37,474 bases of DNA, from IMG/VR virus record IMGVR_UViG_3300046368_000448, positions 1-37,474 of that record. The stretch is one strand, 5' to 3'. The position numbers were made by a program, and so were the translations under genes. Under the pieces are notes generated by a model that was given only the letters and a program-made list of their open reading frames with translations, was not told the DNA's origin and made no database searches. This document shows positions 1 through 8,277 of this stretch, piece after piece (the first letter of the stretch is position 1; each line of letters opens with the position of its first letter). This DNA comes from a virus.

Positions 1-354
1 AAACCAGAAGCAGCACCTGCTCCAGTAGCAGAAACAAAGCCTGACGCTGTTGTAGTAAGTTCAGCAGACACAACAACACGTAAAGTTAAACTAGATTTAG
101 AAGTAGACACAAGTGTAAAAGATATGGGTCCTAACCCATACATGAGAATGATACACTTAGCAAGAGCAATTGATAGTTGGAGAATCTTTCCACGCTTGTT
201 CTTAACTGTATACATTATACTATTATACAAATGTGTTATTTGGTATATGAATTTGCCAGATCCAAGTATGGAACAAAGTGGACTAATCAGTATCGTAGTT
301 GGTGCTGGAGCAGCATGGTTTGGACTGTATACCGGAACTGACAAATCTAAATAA
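1..354 (+). CDS. Small membrane protein, 5' partial (holin-like, unproven)
   Basis: The reading frame is open from base 1 and ends with TAA at 352-354, so the start lies upstream of the window. The visible 117 residues begin with an Ala/Pro/Val-rich linker and a charged stretch. Two hydrophobic segments follow, at about nt 180-250 (around PRLFLTVYIILLYK) and nt 283-345 (GLISIVVGAGAAWFGLY), and the protein ends in a short charged tail (TDKSK). A two-segment membrane protein with a Gly/Ala-rich second helix resembles small phage holin-like or virion membrane proteins. No lysis partner is visible, so holin is only a guess. An internal ATG at 124 exists, but the open upstream frame argues for a longer protein. 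Confidence 0.6.
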   Translation, partial: KPEAAPAPVAETKPDAVVVSSADTTTRKVKLDLEVDTSVKDMGPNPYMRMIHLARAIDSWRIFPRLFLTVYIILLYKCVIWYMNLPDPSMEQSGLISIVVGAGAAWFGLYTGTDKSK

Positions 355-374
355 TACAGATAGTAAGTAATAGT

Positions 375-1199
375 ATGGACTATTACAGTATATTAGGTAT
401 TAACAAACAAGCTAGTCAGGATGAAATAAAAAAAGCATACCGCAAGTCGGCTATGAAACATCATCCTGACCACGGTGGCGACGGTGCTAAATTTTCACAA
501 ATAAATGAAGCATACGAAACCTTAAAGGATCCTGCTAAGAGGCAGGCATACGACAGCCCCCAAGTTAGAATGAATACACAGTCGATGAATGCTGGCGCTG
601 GAAGTGTGAATGATATATTTGAAGCAATGTTTGGCAGAGGATTTGCACAACAGCAACGCCCACAAAAAAATAGCGATGTTAAAATTGCAGTAAATATTAC
701 ACTACGTGATGTTATGGAAGGCAGAGATATTTTAGCCACATACAAACTGCCAAATGGTTTAGAAAGTAGTGCTAGTATAAAGATACAACAAGGTGTCCAA
801 AACGGACAAGTAATTAGATATCAAGGCTTAGGTGATAACTCTAATCCACGTTTGCCAAGAGGCGATTTATTAGTACAAGTCCGAGTTCAAGCACATCCAA
901 GATACGATCGTGATGGCATAAACTTACATTCTAATATAGACGTAAGTGTATTTGATCTAATGTTAGGTACTGTAATAATAATTGATAAGTTGACAGGCGG
1001 TCCTTTACGTGTTACAATACCTAAGAGTACTGCGCATAGTACAACATTAAGTGTAGGCGGGCAAGGTATCCCAGATCCAAGACAAGGACGTACTGGACAT
1101 TTGTATTTGCATATTAAGGGAACCCTTCCTAAATTAAATACTATAGAAGATGAAGAAAAGGTAAAAAAGTTATATGATGAACTTAGTAATCGCACCTGA
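375..1199 (+). CDS. dnaJ-like: DnaJ-like J-domain co-chaperone (type II, no zinc finger)
   Basis: This 274-aa protein has an N-terminal J-domain (about residues 1-62) with the Hsp70-stimulating HPD tripeptide at 30-32. A linker follows, then a C-terminal DnaJ substrate-binding region (about 95-265) with GLGD, RGDLLVQV and GTLP-type motifs. The CxxCxGxG zinc-finger repeats of classical DnaJ are absent, so the layout is that of CbpA or type II DnaJ. It would be expected to recruit host DnaK to substrates, perhaps for virion assembly or replication complexes. It starts the block dnaJ-def-clpA, and its 3' end overlaps the deformylase by 26 bases. The assignment rests on clear motifs; the phage-specific substrate is unknown. 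Confidence 0.93.
   Translation: MDYYSILGINKQASQDEIKKAYRKSAMKHHPDHGGDGAKFSQINEAYETLKDPAKRQAYDSPQVRMNTQSMNAGAGSVNDIFEAMFGRGFAQQQRPQKNSDVKIAVNITLRDVMEGRDILATYKLPNGLESSASIKIQQGVQNGQVIRYQGLGDNSNPRLPRGDLLVQVRVQAHPRYDRDGINLHSNIDVSVFDLMLGTVIIIDKLTGGPLRVTIPKSTAHSTTLSVGGQGIPDPRQGRTGHLYLHIKGTLPKLNTIEDEEKVKKLYDELSNRT
990..1018 (+). promoter_or_regulatory. Possible internal sigma70-like promoter inside dnaJ
   Basis: TTGACA (990-995) and TACAAT (1013-1018) are separated by exactly 17 bases, about 155 bases before the deformylase start. The match is good, but the bases encode a conserved-looking part of the DnaJ C-terminal domain, so chance or coding constraint could explain it. Confidence 0.3.
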
Positions 1200-1707
1200 T
1201 CCACAGCTTGAAACAGCAGTGGATGTTTACGACCAAGAATACTTTGGACACCCTGCTCCAAAGGCACTAGACATGATTGACGTTATGAATAAACATGGCG
1301 GTGTTGGACTTAGTGCAAACCAAGTAGGGTTCTCTGGACAAATTTTTGTAATGAAAGCATTTTTAAATAAACAGCACGGAGATATTGTTACAGTTATCAA
1401 TCCTGAAATTAAAGGACTTAGTAAAGAAATTGAACTAGGACCCGAAGGGTGTCTTAGTCATCCTGGACTAATACTAAAAGTAAAACGTCCAATTAGTTGT
1501 ATTGTTGGATTTGATACCTTGACAAATGACTATAAAAATGTTATACATGTAGAGATGAAACTGGACGACATCGATGCTAGAATTTTCTTACACGAGTATG
1601 ATCATTTGCACGGTATACAATACATTGATCGAGTAAGTAAATTCAAACTAAAACGTGCAGAAACAAAACGTATTAAAGATATTAAAAAGGCAATAAGAAA
1701 TGGTTGA
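1174..1707 (+). CDS. def: Peptide deformylase
   Basis: This 177-aa enzyme removes the formyl group from the N-terminal Met of new proteins. All three family motifs are present: GVGLSANQ (residues 43-50, motif I GxGLxAxQ), EGCLS (91-95, with the metal-binding Cys93) and HEYDH (140-144, the HExxH metal site). It is close to full bacterial length. The ATG at 1174 lies inside the end of dnaJ and is followed by a second ATG at 1177; either could be used. Deformylases are known from marine T4-like phages. Here it sits between two proteostasis genes, which fits a role in maturing phage proteins late in infection. Confidence 0.95.
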   Translation: MMNLVIAPDPQLETAVDVYDQEYFGHPAPKALDMIDVMNKHGGVGLSANQVGFSGQIFVMKAFLNKQHGDIVTVINPEIKGLSKEIELGPEGCLSHPGLILKVKRPISCIVGFDTLTNDYKNVIHVEMKLDDIDARIFLHEYDHLHGIQYIDRVSKFKLKRAETKRIKDIKKAIRNG

Positions 1708-3949
1708 ACCGAGTACAGAATTACAAGCAGTATTTGATAAAGCAGTCGGCGATGCAAAAAAGTTAAAGCATGAATATGTTACACTTGAGCATTTAACTTT
1801 TGCTATGCTATGCGAAGAAAACTTTCAAGAATCACTTGAAGAGTATGGTGCCGACGTTGACTTACTCAAAAGTGAACTTGAAAATTATATTAAGTCTCTT
1901 GAACAAATTAAAATTGATACTGATACTGTTAGTAAAAAATGGAAGCCTAAAAAAACACAAACTGTCGAGCGTGTATTGAATAGAGCATTTGCACAAGTGT
2001 TATTTCAAGGCAGAAGTAAAATTGAAATTTCTGATGTATTTACAAGTATACTAGGCGAAAAACGTAGCTTTGCGTATTTTGCAACACACAAGGCCAAAAT
2101 TACAAAAGCCGAGTGGCAAGCATTTGTTAATATTGCAATAGGCGAACAAGAAGAAGAACAAGAGCTACAAGAGAACGCTGGTGCTGCTAACCAAGCTATC
2201 CGACAGTTTACAGACGATTTAAATGCACAAGTAAAGTCAGGCAAAATTGATCCTGTAATTGGACGCCACGACGAACTAAGTAGTGTTGCACTAGCACTAG
2301 GTCGTCGTAGTAAAAGCAACGTACTAATGGTAGGCGATCCAGGCGTTGGTAAAACTGCTATTGCAGAAGGGCTTGCTTGGAAAATTGTTAATGGCGAAAC
2401 ACCAGAGTTTTTAAAAGAATATAATGTATATGCACTAGATATTGGTGCTATGCTTGCTGGTAGTAAATATCGTGGTGACTTTGAGGAACGTTTTAAACTA
2501 GTACTAGCCGGACTACAAAAGAAAGGCAAGACTATTATGTTTATTGACGAAGCACATATGATCAGTGGAGCAGGTGCAGGCGGACAGAATAGTAGTAACG
2601 ATTTAGCTAACTTACTAAAACCTGCATTAGGCAAGGGTAACTTAAAAGTTGTTGCGTCAACTACATGGGAAGAGTATCGCAAGTTCTTTGAAAAGGATCG
2701 AGCATTAATGCGTCGATTCCAACGTGTAAGTATTGACGAACCGAGCGAAGAAACTACACTCGAAATTCTAAAAGGCATTGTAGGATATTACGAAGACTTC
2801 CATGGTGTAAAGATTACAGACGATGCAATGGCTTCAGCAGTAAAACTTAGTGTAAAATATCAACCTGATAAGAAGCTACCAGATAAAGCAATCGACTTGC
2901 TGGACGTAGCATGTTCACGCTTTAAAGTAAACGATCAAACAGAAGACTTGGTTGTTACCGAAGAAGAAATTCAGTTTGAACTTGCTAAAATGGTAAAACT
3001 ACCCGAAGAGCAAGTAGCAGAACGTGAAGCTGAGAATCTAAAAGATCTTGAAAAGAATATGAAAGGTAGTGTGTTTGGACAAGACGATGCTATTGAAGGT
3101 ATTGTAGATAAGATTCTTGTAGCGCAAGCAGGACTAAAGCCTGATGATAAACCAATTGGATCTTTTGTGTTTATGGGCCCAACTGGCACAGGTAAAACAG
3201 AAACTGCAAAAGCTCTTTCAACAAACATGGGCATTCCGCTAGTACGTTTTGATATGAGTGAGTATCAAGAGAAGCACAGTGTTGCTAAACTTATTGGTGC
3301 TCCTCCAGGCTATGTTGGGTTTGATGACGATGCTGGACAGTTAATTGTAAAACTACAAGAAAATCCTAACTGTGTATTGCTACTAGACGAAATTGAAAAA
3401 GCACACCCAGATGTTAGTAGCGTACTATTGCAGCTAATGGATAATGGCAAAGTTACAGGATCAAATGGCAAAGAAGCAGATGCACGTAATGTTGTATTAA
3501 TTCTTACAACTAACTTGGGTGCAGCAGAAGCTGAGAAAAATGCTATCGGGTTTGGCTCAGAGGAAACTGAGTACGAAGATACTAGTATAAAAAATTACTT
3601 TAAGCCAGAGTTTAGAAATAGACTTGATGCTACAATTACATTTGCTAAACTAGGCAAGCCTGTAATGATGAAAATTGTCGGGAAGTTTATGAAAGAACTC
3701 AAAGACATGGTCAAACAAAAAGATGTTAAGTTTACTATTACAGACGAAGCGTTGGACTACTTAGTTGACAAAGGATTTGATCCTAAAATGGGTGCAAGGC
3801 CTTTGCAGCGTGTAATTGATAAAGATATCAAACGTCCGTTGTCAAGAGCACTACTATTTGGTGACTTGAAAAACGGCGGCGACATTGTTATTAAACTTGT
3901 TGATGACAAAATTGAACTAGAAGTTGAACAAGTTGTTGAAGAAGTTTGA
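1700..3949 (+). CDS. clpA-like: ClpA-like AAA+ unfoldase with ClpP-docking loop
   Basis: This 749-aa protein has an N-terminal Clp repeat domain (about 1-150) and two AAA+ modules. The first has Walker A GDPGVGKT at 212-219 and Walker B FIDEAH near 281; the second has Walker A GPTGTGKT at 493-500 and LLLDEIEKAH downstream. There is no long coiled-coil middle domain, so it is ClpA-like and not ClpB-like. The second module carries an IGF tripeptide at about 616-618, where ClpA has IGL and ClpX has IGF, the loop that docks on ClpP. No ClpP is visible here, so the simplest inference is that it uses host ClpP. It overlaps the deformylase end by 8 bases. Confidence 0.94.
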   Translation: MVEPSTELQAVFDKAVGDAKKLKHEYVTLEHLTFAMLCEENFQESLEEYGADVDLLKSELENYIKSLEQIKIDTDTVSKKWKPKKTQTVERVLNRAFAQVLFQGRSKIEISDVFTSILGEKRSFAYFATHKAKITKAEWQAFVNIAIGEQEEEQELQENAGAANQAIRQFTDDLNAQVKSGKIDPVIGRHDELSSVALALGRRSKSNVLMVGDPGVGKTAIAEGLAWKIVNGETPEFLKEYNVYALDIGAMLAGSKYRGDFEERFKLVLAGLQKKGKTIMFIDEAHMISGAGAGGQNSSNDLANLLKPALGKGNLKVVASTTWEEYRKFFEKDRALMRRFQRVSIDEPSEETTLEILKGIVGYYEDFHGVKITDDAMASAVKLSVKYQPDKKLPDKAIDLLDVACSRFKVNDQTEDLVVTEEEIQFELAKMVKLPEEQVAEREAENLKDLEKNMKGSVFGQDDAIEGIVDKILVAQAGLKPDDKPIGSFVFMGPTGTGKTETAKALSTNMGIPLVRFDMSEYQEKHSVAKLIGAPPGYVGFDDDAGQLIVKLQENPNCVLLLDEIEKAHPDVSSVLLQLMDNGKVTGSNGKEADARNVVLILTTNLGAAEAEKNAIGFGSEETEYEDTSIKNYFKPEFRNRLDATITFAKLGKPVMMKIVGKFMKELKDMVKQKDVKFTITDEALDYLVDKGFDPKMGARPLQRVIDKDIKRPLSRALLFGDLKNGGDIVIKLVDDKIELEVEQVVEEV

Positions 3950-4622
3950 AACCAAAAAACTACACTACGGACGATTTCTATATAAAGTAGTCGTCCGTAG
4001 TCCATTAGCAAGTGTGTTTAGAACTGAAATGCAACGCAACGGCAAACTAAGTTATGCACGTAGCCAAATTGATAGTTACAAACTTTCAGCAAAATTAGGA
4101 CTACCGTTAAAGAAGACTACGTGGCGTAGTGAGTTACATCTTGATTCTAATGACATAACAGATGCTGATAAAATTTGCAGATTGTTATTACATAGTAAAG
4201 AATATTTAGTACGTTGTGAATATAATACACTAATAATCTATAGTAATGATAAAAAACTTCTAACTACAATTTCAAAGTTTGAAATTGCTGAAGAATTTTG
4301 GGAACCTGATACAGCAAGTATTAAATACTTACAATCTAATGCAAACATTATACTTAGTGACAAAAAAACAAACTTTCCAATTAAATTAACGTTTGGACAG
4401 AAAACAGCAAAGCGTTCAATGGGCACATGGCTACAAAACAACACTGACAAAGCACGTTGTGGGCCTGTACTAATGAAAAACTTTCTTAATAGAGAGCGTT
4501 GGATCAAAGGACAATATATTTTTGTACGTGACGAAAAAGTTTTATTCATGGTACAACTGATTTGCGGTGACAATATTACTCGTATCGATAAAATTGTGTA
4601 CAAGGAAGATATTGATAAATAG
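3924..4622 (+). CDS. Conserved hypothetical phage protein
   Basis: This is a 232-aa basic protein with no domain I can name. Near its N-terminus it has an aromatic/basic stretch (LHYGRFLYKVVVRS, about residues 13-26). Its middle part is rich in Lys, Ile and Asn, and near the C-terminus it has an RYIFV-like strand (GQYIFVRDEKVLFM). The only plausible start is the TTG at 3924 inside the end of the clpA-like gene; the first in-frame ATG would remove the conserved-looking N-terminus. A perfect 11-bp inverted repeat lies in codons 14-26. The last codons (GAT AAA TAG) form part of a late promoter box. Function unknown. Confidence 0.7.
   Translation: MNKLLKKFETKKLHYGRFLYKVVVRSPLASVFRTEMQRNGKLSYARSQIDSYKLSAKLGLPLKKTTWRSELHLDSNDITDADKICRLLLHSKEYLVRCEYNTLIIYSNDKKLLTTISKFEIAEEFWEPDTASIKYLQSNANIILSDKKTNFPIKLTFGQKTAKRSMGTWLQNNTDKARCGPVLMKNFLNRERWIKGQYIFVRDEKVLFMVQLICGDNITRIDKIVYKEDIDK
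3964..4001 (+). repeat. Perfect 11-bp inverted repeat (hairpin) in coding sequence
   Basis: ACTACGGACGA at 3964-3974 is the exact reverse complement of TCGTCCGTAGT at 3991-4001, with a 16-base loop. It sits 15 bases after the clpA-like stop codon and inside the start of the next gene. No T-run follows, so it is not a classical intrinsic terminator. It could be an mRNA stability or processing hairpin, or an attenuator. Confidence 0.6.
4614..4621 (+). promoter_or_regulatory. T4-like late promoter (GATAAATA)
   Basis: GATAAATA followed by GTATT gives a 13-base stretch that matches the T4 late promoter TATAAATACTATT at all but two positions. It spans the stop codon of the upstream gene (TAG at 4620-4622) and lies 28 bases before the ATG at 4649, which has an AAGGA ribosome-binding site. 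The same box recurs at 9503. It would be read by the phage late sigma factor, encoded outside this window. Confidence 0.65.
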
Positions 4623-4648
4623 TATTAATAAACCTATAAGGATACATC

Positions 4649-5200
4649 ATGGAACATTTTGTAAGATTAGTAATGGAAAAGACTCAAGTCAAATTAGACG
4701 AAAGTATTTTTACAGAACAAAACATTTATGAAGCAGTAGAAAACACTTATGTTGAATTGCCTCTGCCACGTGAGCTTAGTGAGTCAGAAGCAGACGAATA
4801 CGCACAGCGTTTAGCCGATCTTATGTTTGAAAATGGTCACAAAGATTTTGACATTGAAATTATGTCGAATGAAGATGCAATCGACGAAGTTACATACGAC
4901 GATGACGACGACTTTTATGAAGACTACGGCGACATGTGGTTTAACACAGATTATCTTGATGAAGCCGAATATCAAGGACGCAAAGTAGCACTTGGTAAGC
5001 CAATGGCAGGTGACACTAAAAAGTTTAAAGTATACGTTAAGAATCCAAAAGGCAATGTAGTTAAAGTTAACTTTGGACAAAAAGGTGTAAAAATTAAAAA
5101 AGGCAATCCAGCACGTAGACGTTCGTTTAGAGCAAGACACAACTGCGATAATCCTGGACCAAGACATAAAGCAAGATATTGGAGTTGCAGAAAATGGTAA
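4649..5200 (+). CDS. Hypothetical acidic/basic two-part protein, probably late
   Basis: This 183-aa protein comes right after a late promoter. The N-terminal two thirds are acidic, with an Asp run (DDDDDFYEDYGD, about residues 88-99). The C-terminal 75 residues are basic and look like a compact domain, with KFKVYVKNPKGNVVKVNFG, a PARRRSFRARH motif and two Cys near the end (HNCDNPG and YWSC). I recall this C-terminal module from uncharacterised proteins of many large marine phages, where its function is not known. Late expression and neighbours suggest a virion or head-assembly role, but nothing in the sequence proves it. Confidence 0.75.
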   Translation: MEHFVRLVMEKTQVKLDESIFTEQNIYEAVENTYVELPLPRELSESEADEYAQRLADLMFENGHKDFDIEIMSNEDAIDEVTYDDDDDFYEDYGDMWFNTDYLDEAEYQGRKVALGKPMAGDTKKFKVYVKNPKGNVVKVNFGQKGVKIKKGNPARRRSFRARHNCDNPGPRHKARYWSCRKW

Positions 5201-5412
5201 AAACAGTCGCAGATGAAATTAGAGAAATGGGCGATCGCCTAACAGCACTATTAGATCAACGAGCAGTTGACGAAGCGGGCGGGTATTATACACAACCGGT
5301 ATACGACCTAATTAAAAAACACGGTATTGAAAAAGTAATGCATGAGCTACTAACATCTTTAGATGGTGATGCAATTCAAAGTTTTTTACAACGTGCGAAT
5401 TTTGAGGACTAA
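5194..5412 (+). CDS. Small hypothetical protein
   Basis: This 72-aa protein reads from the ATG at 5194 (MVKTVADEIREMGDRL). That start has GGAG nine bases upstream and overlaps the previous gene by 7 bases; a TTG at 5179 is an alternative but less likely start. It looks mostly helical, with an amphipathic N-terminal half and an acidic end (QRANFED). No recognised domain. It lies in the late block and is probably translationally coupled to the gene before it. Confidence 0.7.
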   Translation: MVKTVADEIREMGDRLTALLDQRAVDEAGGYYTQPVYDLIKKHGIEKVMHELLTSLDGDAIQSFLQRANFED

Positions 5413-5415
5413 ACA

Positions 5416-5781
5416 ATGGTAAAACGCAACGAAATCTTAGAAAACGATATGATGGACAACAGTCCTGAAAACAAAGTTGGTGGTGAGCTACCATTTGATG
5501 TACTTGACGATGTTGTTGTGTTCATGCAGAATGATCCAGACTTTTATAGAACCGAAACGTATCCAACATTAGTTAATGTACAAAAAGCAATAAACAACGG
5601 CGGCAAGTTTAATAAGAAACAAATGTTTCCAATGATTGACAAGGCTGTTGAATCGTATGTTAACAAGTTTAAGATTCCAAAACGTAACGATCGTGTAATT
5701 GGTACTGATGCTGAGAAGATAGAATGTGCTACTAGGCTTTTAAATGCCGAGAAGGAAAACTTTCGCAACAAGGAATACTAA
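5416..5781 (+). CDS. Hypothetical protein (LPFDVLDDVVVFM motif)
   Basis: This 121-aa protein has a short charged N-terminus, then LPFDVLDDVVVFMQNDPDFY (residues 25-44), a pattern I associate with small conserved proteins of marine T4-like phages. A helical, Lys-rich second half follows (KQMFPMIDKAVESYVNKF). The gene starts three bases after its upstream neighbour, and its stop shares one base with the next ATG (TAATG), so it is clearly part of the late operon. No biochemical function can be assigned. A role in head assembly is possible from context only. Confidence 0.72.
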   Translation: MVKRNEILENDMMDNSPENKVGGELPFDVLDDVVVFMQNDPDFYRTETYPTLVNVQKAINNGGKFNKKQMFPMIDKAVESYVNKFKIPKRNDRVIGTDAEKIECATRLLNAEKENFRNKEY

Positions 5782-6866
5782 TGCGTTACCGTGAATTTAA
5801 AATACTCACTGAAGCTAAAGTAGGCCGAGAGTACCAACACTTAGAAGACTTAGTATTTGTCGACGGCAGTGCTGGTGCGCAAAAAGCAACAGACATACTT
5901 AGTAAAATGGGCAGCGACAGTAGTGACATTGCTATCAAGTGGGATGGATATCCTACAATGTATTACGGCAGAGAGCCAAGTGGTAAATTTGTACTAGTAG
6001 GCAAAAACGGCTGGGGACGAAATAAAAGCTACTCTTCAGAAGACTTATATAAGTTTATTACCAATACAGGTAAAGGCGAAGAGTGGCGTGAGCGTTTTGC
6101 TAGTGAAATGGCTGGTATTTTTAAAGTCATGGAAGCAGCAACTCCTCCTAACTTTAGAGGCTATATCTACGGCGATATACTTTATCATCCAGGTAAGCCA
6201 GTTACAAAAACTGACGAAGGCTTACAGTTTACACCAAACTTAGTAACATATACTGTTGACCCTAACAGCGAACTAGGCAAGCGTGTAGCAAACAGTACAG
6301 TGGGTGTAACAGTACACACACGCTACGAAAACTTTGGAGACAGTACTGGTACACCTCTTAGCGATGTAAAAGAACTAAACAGTGGCGATGCAGTTGTATT
6401 AGGACAAACTTATGTTACACACCAGCCGCAAATAGATACAAAAGAAGTAGATGCTATTAGAATATTTGCAAAGAAATATGCAAGTGCAATTGATAGCTTC
6501 CTTGCTCCTGTACAAGGTTTAAGTGATATGAAAAATATCATCTATACATATGTAAACCAAAGCAGTAGAGCACAGCAATTACAACAACTTGACAAAAACT
6601 TTTTTAGTTGGTTGCAAGGTAGCAAAGTAAGTGCTAACAAACAAGCAAAAATTAAAGCAATGAGTGATGAAAATCCTAAAGCATTGCCTGCAATTTTTAG
6701 TCTTGTAAAACAAATAATGACAGCAAAGGATCACATTATACAACAGCTTGATGATGCTCCTGCAGATGTAAAACAAAGCACCAAAGGCGAAAAAGGCGGT
6801 GAGGGCTATGTAGCACTAGGCAGTAAAACTAAACTAGTACCAAGACAAAGGTGGCAACCGTCATGA
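5781..6866 (+). CDS. KxDG ligase/nucleotidyltransferase-like phage protein with CTS-like leader
   Basis: This 361-aa protein is related to a conserved phage family of unknown function (I believe DUF6267). The leader MRYREFKILTEAK resembles the T4 capsid targeting sequence (MKTYQEFIAEA) and contains LTE|A, a prohead-protease type site. The body has features of the covalent nucleotidyltransferase (DNA/RNA ligase) superfamily: KWDG at 53-56 (motif I KxDG), GYIYGDILY at 127-135 (like motif III), and a C-terminal EGYVALGSKTKLV at 341-353 (like EGxV and KxK of motifs IV/V). Whether it ligates anything is unknown. It overlaps the downstream cytidylyltransferase gene by 4 bases. Confidence 0.8.
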   Translation: MRYREFKILTEAKVGREYQHLEDLVFVDGSAGAQKATDILSKMGSDSSDIAIKWDGYPTMYYGREPSGKFVLVGKNGWGRNKSYSSEDLYKFITNTGKGEEWRERFASEMAGIFKVMEAATPPNFRGYIYGDILYHPGKPVTKTDEGLQFTPNLVTYTVDPNSELGKRVANSTVGVTVHTRYENFGDSTGTPLSDVKELNSGDAVVLGQTYVTHQPQIDTKEVDAIRIFAKKYASAIDSFLAPVQGLSDMKNIIYTYVNQSSRAQQLQQLDKNFFSWLQGSKVSANKQAKIKAMSDENPKALPAIFSLVKQIMTAKDHIIQQLDDAPADVKQSTKGEKGGEGYVALGSKTKLVPRQRWQPS

Positions 6867-8149
6867 AGATAAGAAGTTTATTTGAAGCATCAAAGACAGC
6901 AGTTCTTGCGTTTGGAAGAATGAACCCTCCTACAATTGGGCATAAAAAATTAGCCGATAAAGTAGCAAGTATTCCTGGTGATCCTTATATTTTTGTAACA
7001 CAAAGTCAAAAACCAAAAACAGATCCATTAGCATTTGCAGATAAATTAAAATTTGCACAAGCAAGTTTTCCAAATGTTAAAGTAGGCAGTAGCGATGTAA
7101 AAACGATTATACAAGCACTACAAAAAATTGAAGCTATGGGATATGATAGTATTGTATATGTTGCAGGCAGTGATAGAATACAAGATTTTACTACACTTAT
7201 TAACAAGTACAATGGCAAAGAGTATAACTTTAAAGATATTCAAGTTGTAAGTGCAGGAGAGCGTGATCCAGATGCAGAAGGCGCCGAAGGTATGAGCGCA
7301 AGTAAGATGAGAGCAGCAGCAGCTACAGATGACTTTGATAGTTTTAAACAAGGTGTTGCTAATCCAAAGATTGCCCAACAAATGTATGACGCAGTACGTA
7401 AAGGTATGGGGGTAACTGAGGTGTTTGGTTTTGCTACTAAGACCCCTAAACGTACAAGTATAAAGAAGAAGCCTGAAAAGTTTGACGAACCAACTGTTGC
7501 AGATAAAATTGCTGCAAGAAGAAAAGCAGCAGCAAAGGGTGACAAAGATGCTTGGAAAAGTAAGAAAGCATTAGAAAAAGCTCCTCCGGGCAGAGAAAAA
7601 CAAGTTAAAAAACTAAAAGGCAAGTTTGACGATCCTGGTGCACCTTATGCTATTGCTTGGGCACAGCATAACAAACATGGAAAGCCTAAAAAGAAAACTA
7701 ACGAAGGTTACAAGCTACAGTTAGAGCGTGACACCGATATGATGGTATTAAACATTGTTGACACTGCTACAGGCAGACGTACAGAAGTGCGTGGTAAGCC
7801 AGGTTACGAAACAGGCAACTATGATCCTAATGACAAGTTACACATGCTATTAGATAAAATTGGTAAAGCTGCTGATATTTCACAACTAATGAATGGCGAG
7901 CCTGTAGGTATTAATCCAAAACACCCACAAGGTGCTAGTGCTAAGGCTGCTACTGATAAAGCATATAGCGAAAACTTTGCTGACGGTAAGAAAAAAGGCA
8001 AAAGCAGACCAGGGCGTGTAAAACGTTCAGGTGCAAGTTGTAATGGTAGTGTAACAGCACTACGCAAACGTGCTAAGAACGCAAGTGGTGAGAAGGCTAA
8101 AATGTATCACTGGTGTGCTAATATGAAAAGCGGTAAGAAAAAGAAATGA
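6863..8149 (+). CDS. Cytidylyltransferase-domain protein with CTS-like leader and basic Cys tail
   Basis: I take the ATG at 6863, which overlaps the previous stop as ATGA, rather than the GTG at 6851, because the protein then begins MKIRSLFEASK, a leader like T4 capsid targeting sequences with an LFE|A cleavage-type site. Residues about 12-175 form a nucleotidyltransferase domain with NPPTIGH (21-27, the HxGH-type motif of NadD/TagD enzymes) and SASKMRAA near its end. A very Lys-rich middle follows, then a C-terminal region with SGASCNGSVTALRKRAK and MYHWCANM (paired Cys). The protein has 428 residues. It probably transfers a nucleotide to a small phosphate; the substrate is unknown. It may be packaged in the head. 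Confidence 0.82.
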   Translation: MKIRSLFEASKTAVLAFGRMNPPTIGHKKLADKVASIPGDPYIFVTQSQKPKTDPLAFADKLKFAQASFPNVKVGSSDVKTIIQALQKIEAMGYDSIVYVAGSDRIQDFTTLINKYNGKEYNFKDIQVVSAGERDPDAEGAEGMSASKMRAAAATDDFDSFKQGVANPKIAQQMYDAVRKGMGVTEVFGFATKTPKRTSIKKKPEKFDEPTVADKIAARRKAAAKGDKDAWKSKKALEKAPPGREKQVKKLKGKFDDPGAPYAIAWAQHNKHGKPKKKTNEGYKLQLERDTDMMVLNIVDTATGRRTEVRGKPGYETGNYDPNDKLHMLLDKIGKAADISQLMNGEPVGINPKHPQGASAKAATDKAYSENFADGKKKGKSRPGRVKRSGASCNGSVTALRKRAKNASGEKAKMYHWCANMKSGKKKK

Positions 8150-8277
8150 CCCAAGAAGAACTAGAACACTATATAGCTAAGTATAAAGAACACGAAGCAC
8201 GTAGAGCTAGTACCAACGAAAGAAATGCATACTGGAATGAATATAGAAGATCTAAAGAAACTAGCAGGGATCAGTGA
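8146..8277 (+). CDS. Small hypothetical protein (43 aa)
   Basis: An ATG at 8146 overlaps the preceding stop as ATGA and opens a 43-residue frame beginning MTQEELEHYIAKYKEHEARR. It ends with TGA at 8275-8277, inside the next gene. The composition is highly charged and helical, like many tiny phage proteins. The junction and lack of any other gene in 8150-8236 support it, but a peptide this short cannot be assigned a function. Confidence 0.5.
   Translation: MTQEELEHYIAKYKEHEARRASTNERNAYWNEYRRSKETSRDQ

Noticed and set aside
347-353. CTAAATA before dnaJ, similar to a late promoter.
   Set aside because: It lacks the GATAAATAGTA context found at 4614 and 9503; such strings occur elsewhere (for example 8736 and 12207) without other support.
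1519-1547. TTGACA followed 17 bases later by TATACA inside def.
   Set aside because: The -10 is weak (TATACA) and no gene start follows within 150 bases; likely chance in AT-rich coding sequence.
2005-2778. A 257-codon open frame on the minus strand opposite the clpA-like gene.
   Set aside because: Antisense shadow of a well-conserved AAA+ gene; no motifs, and all real genes here are on the + strand.
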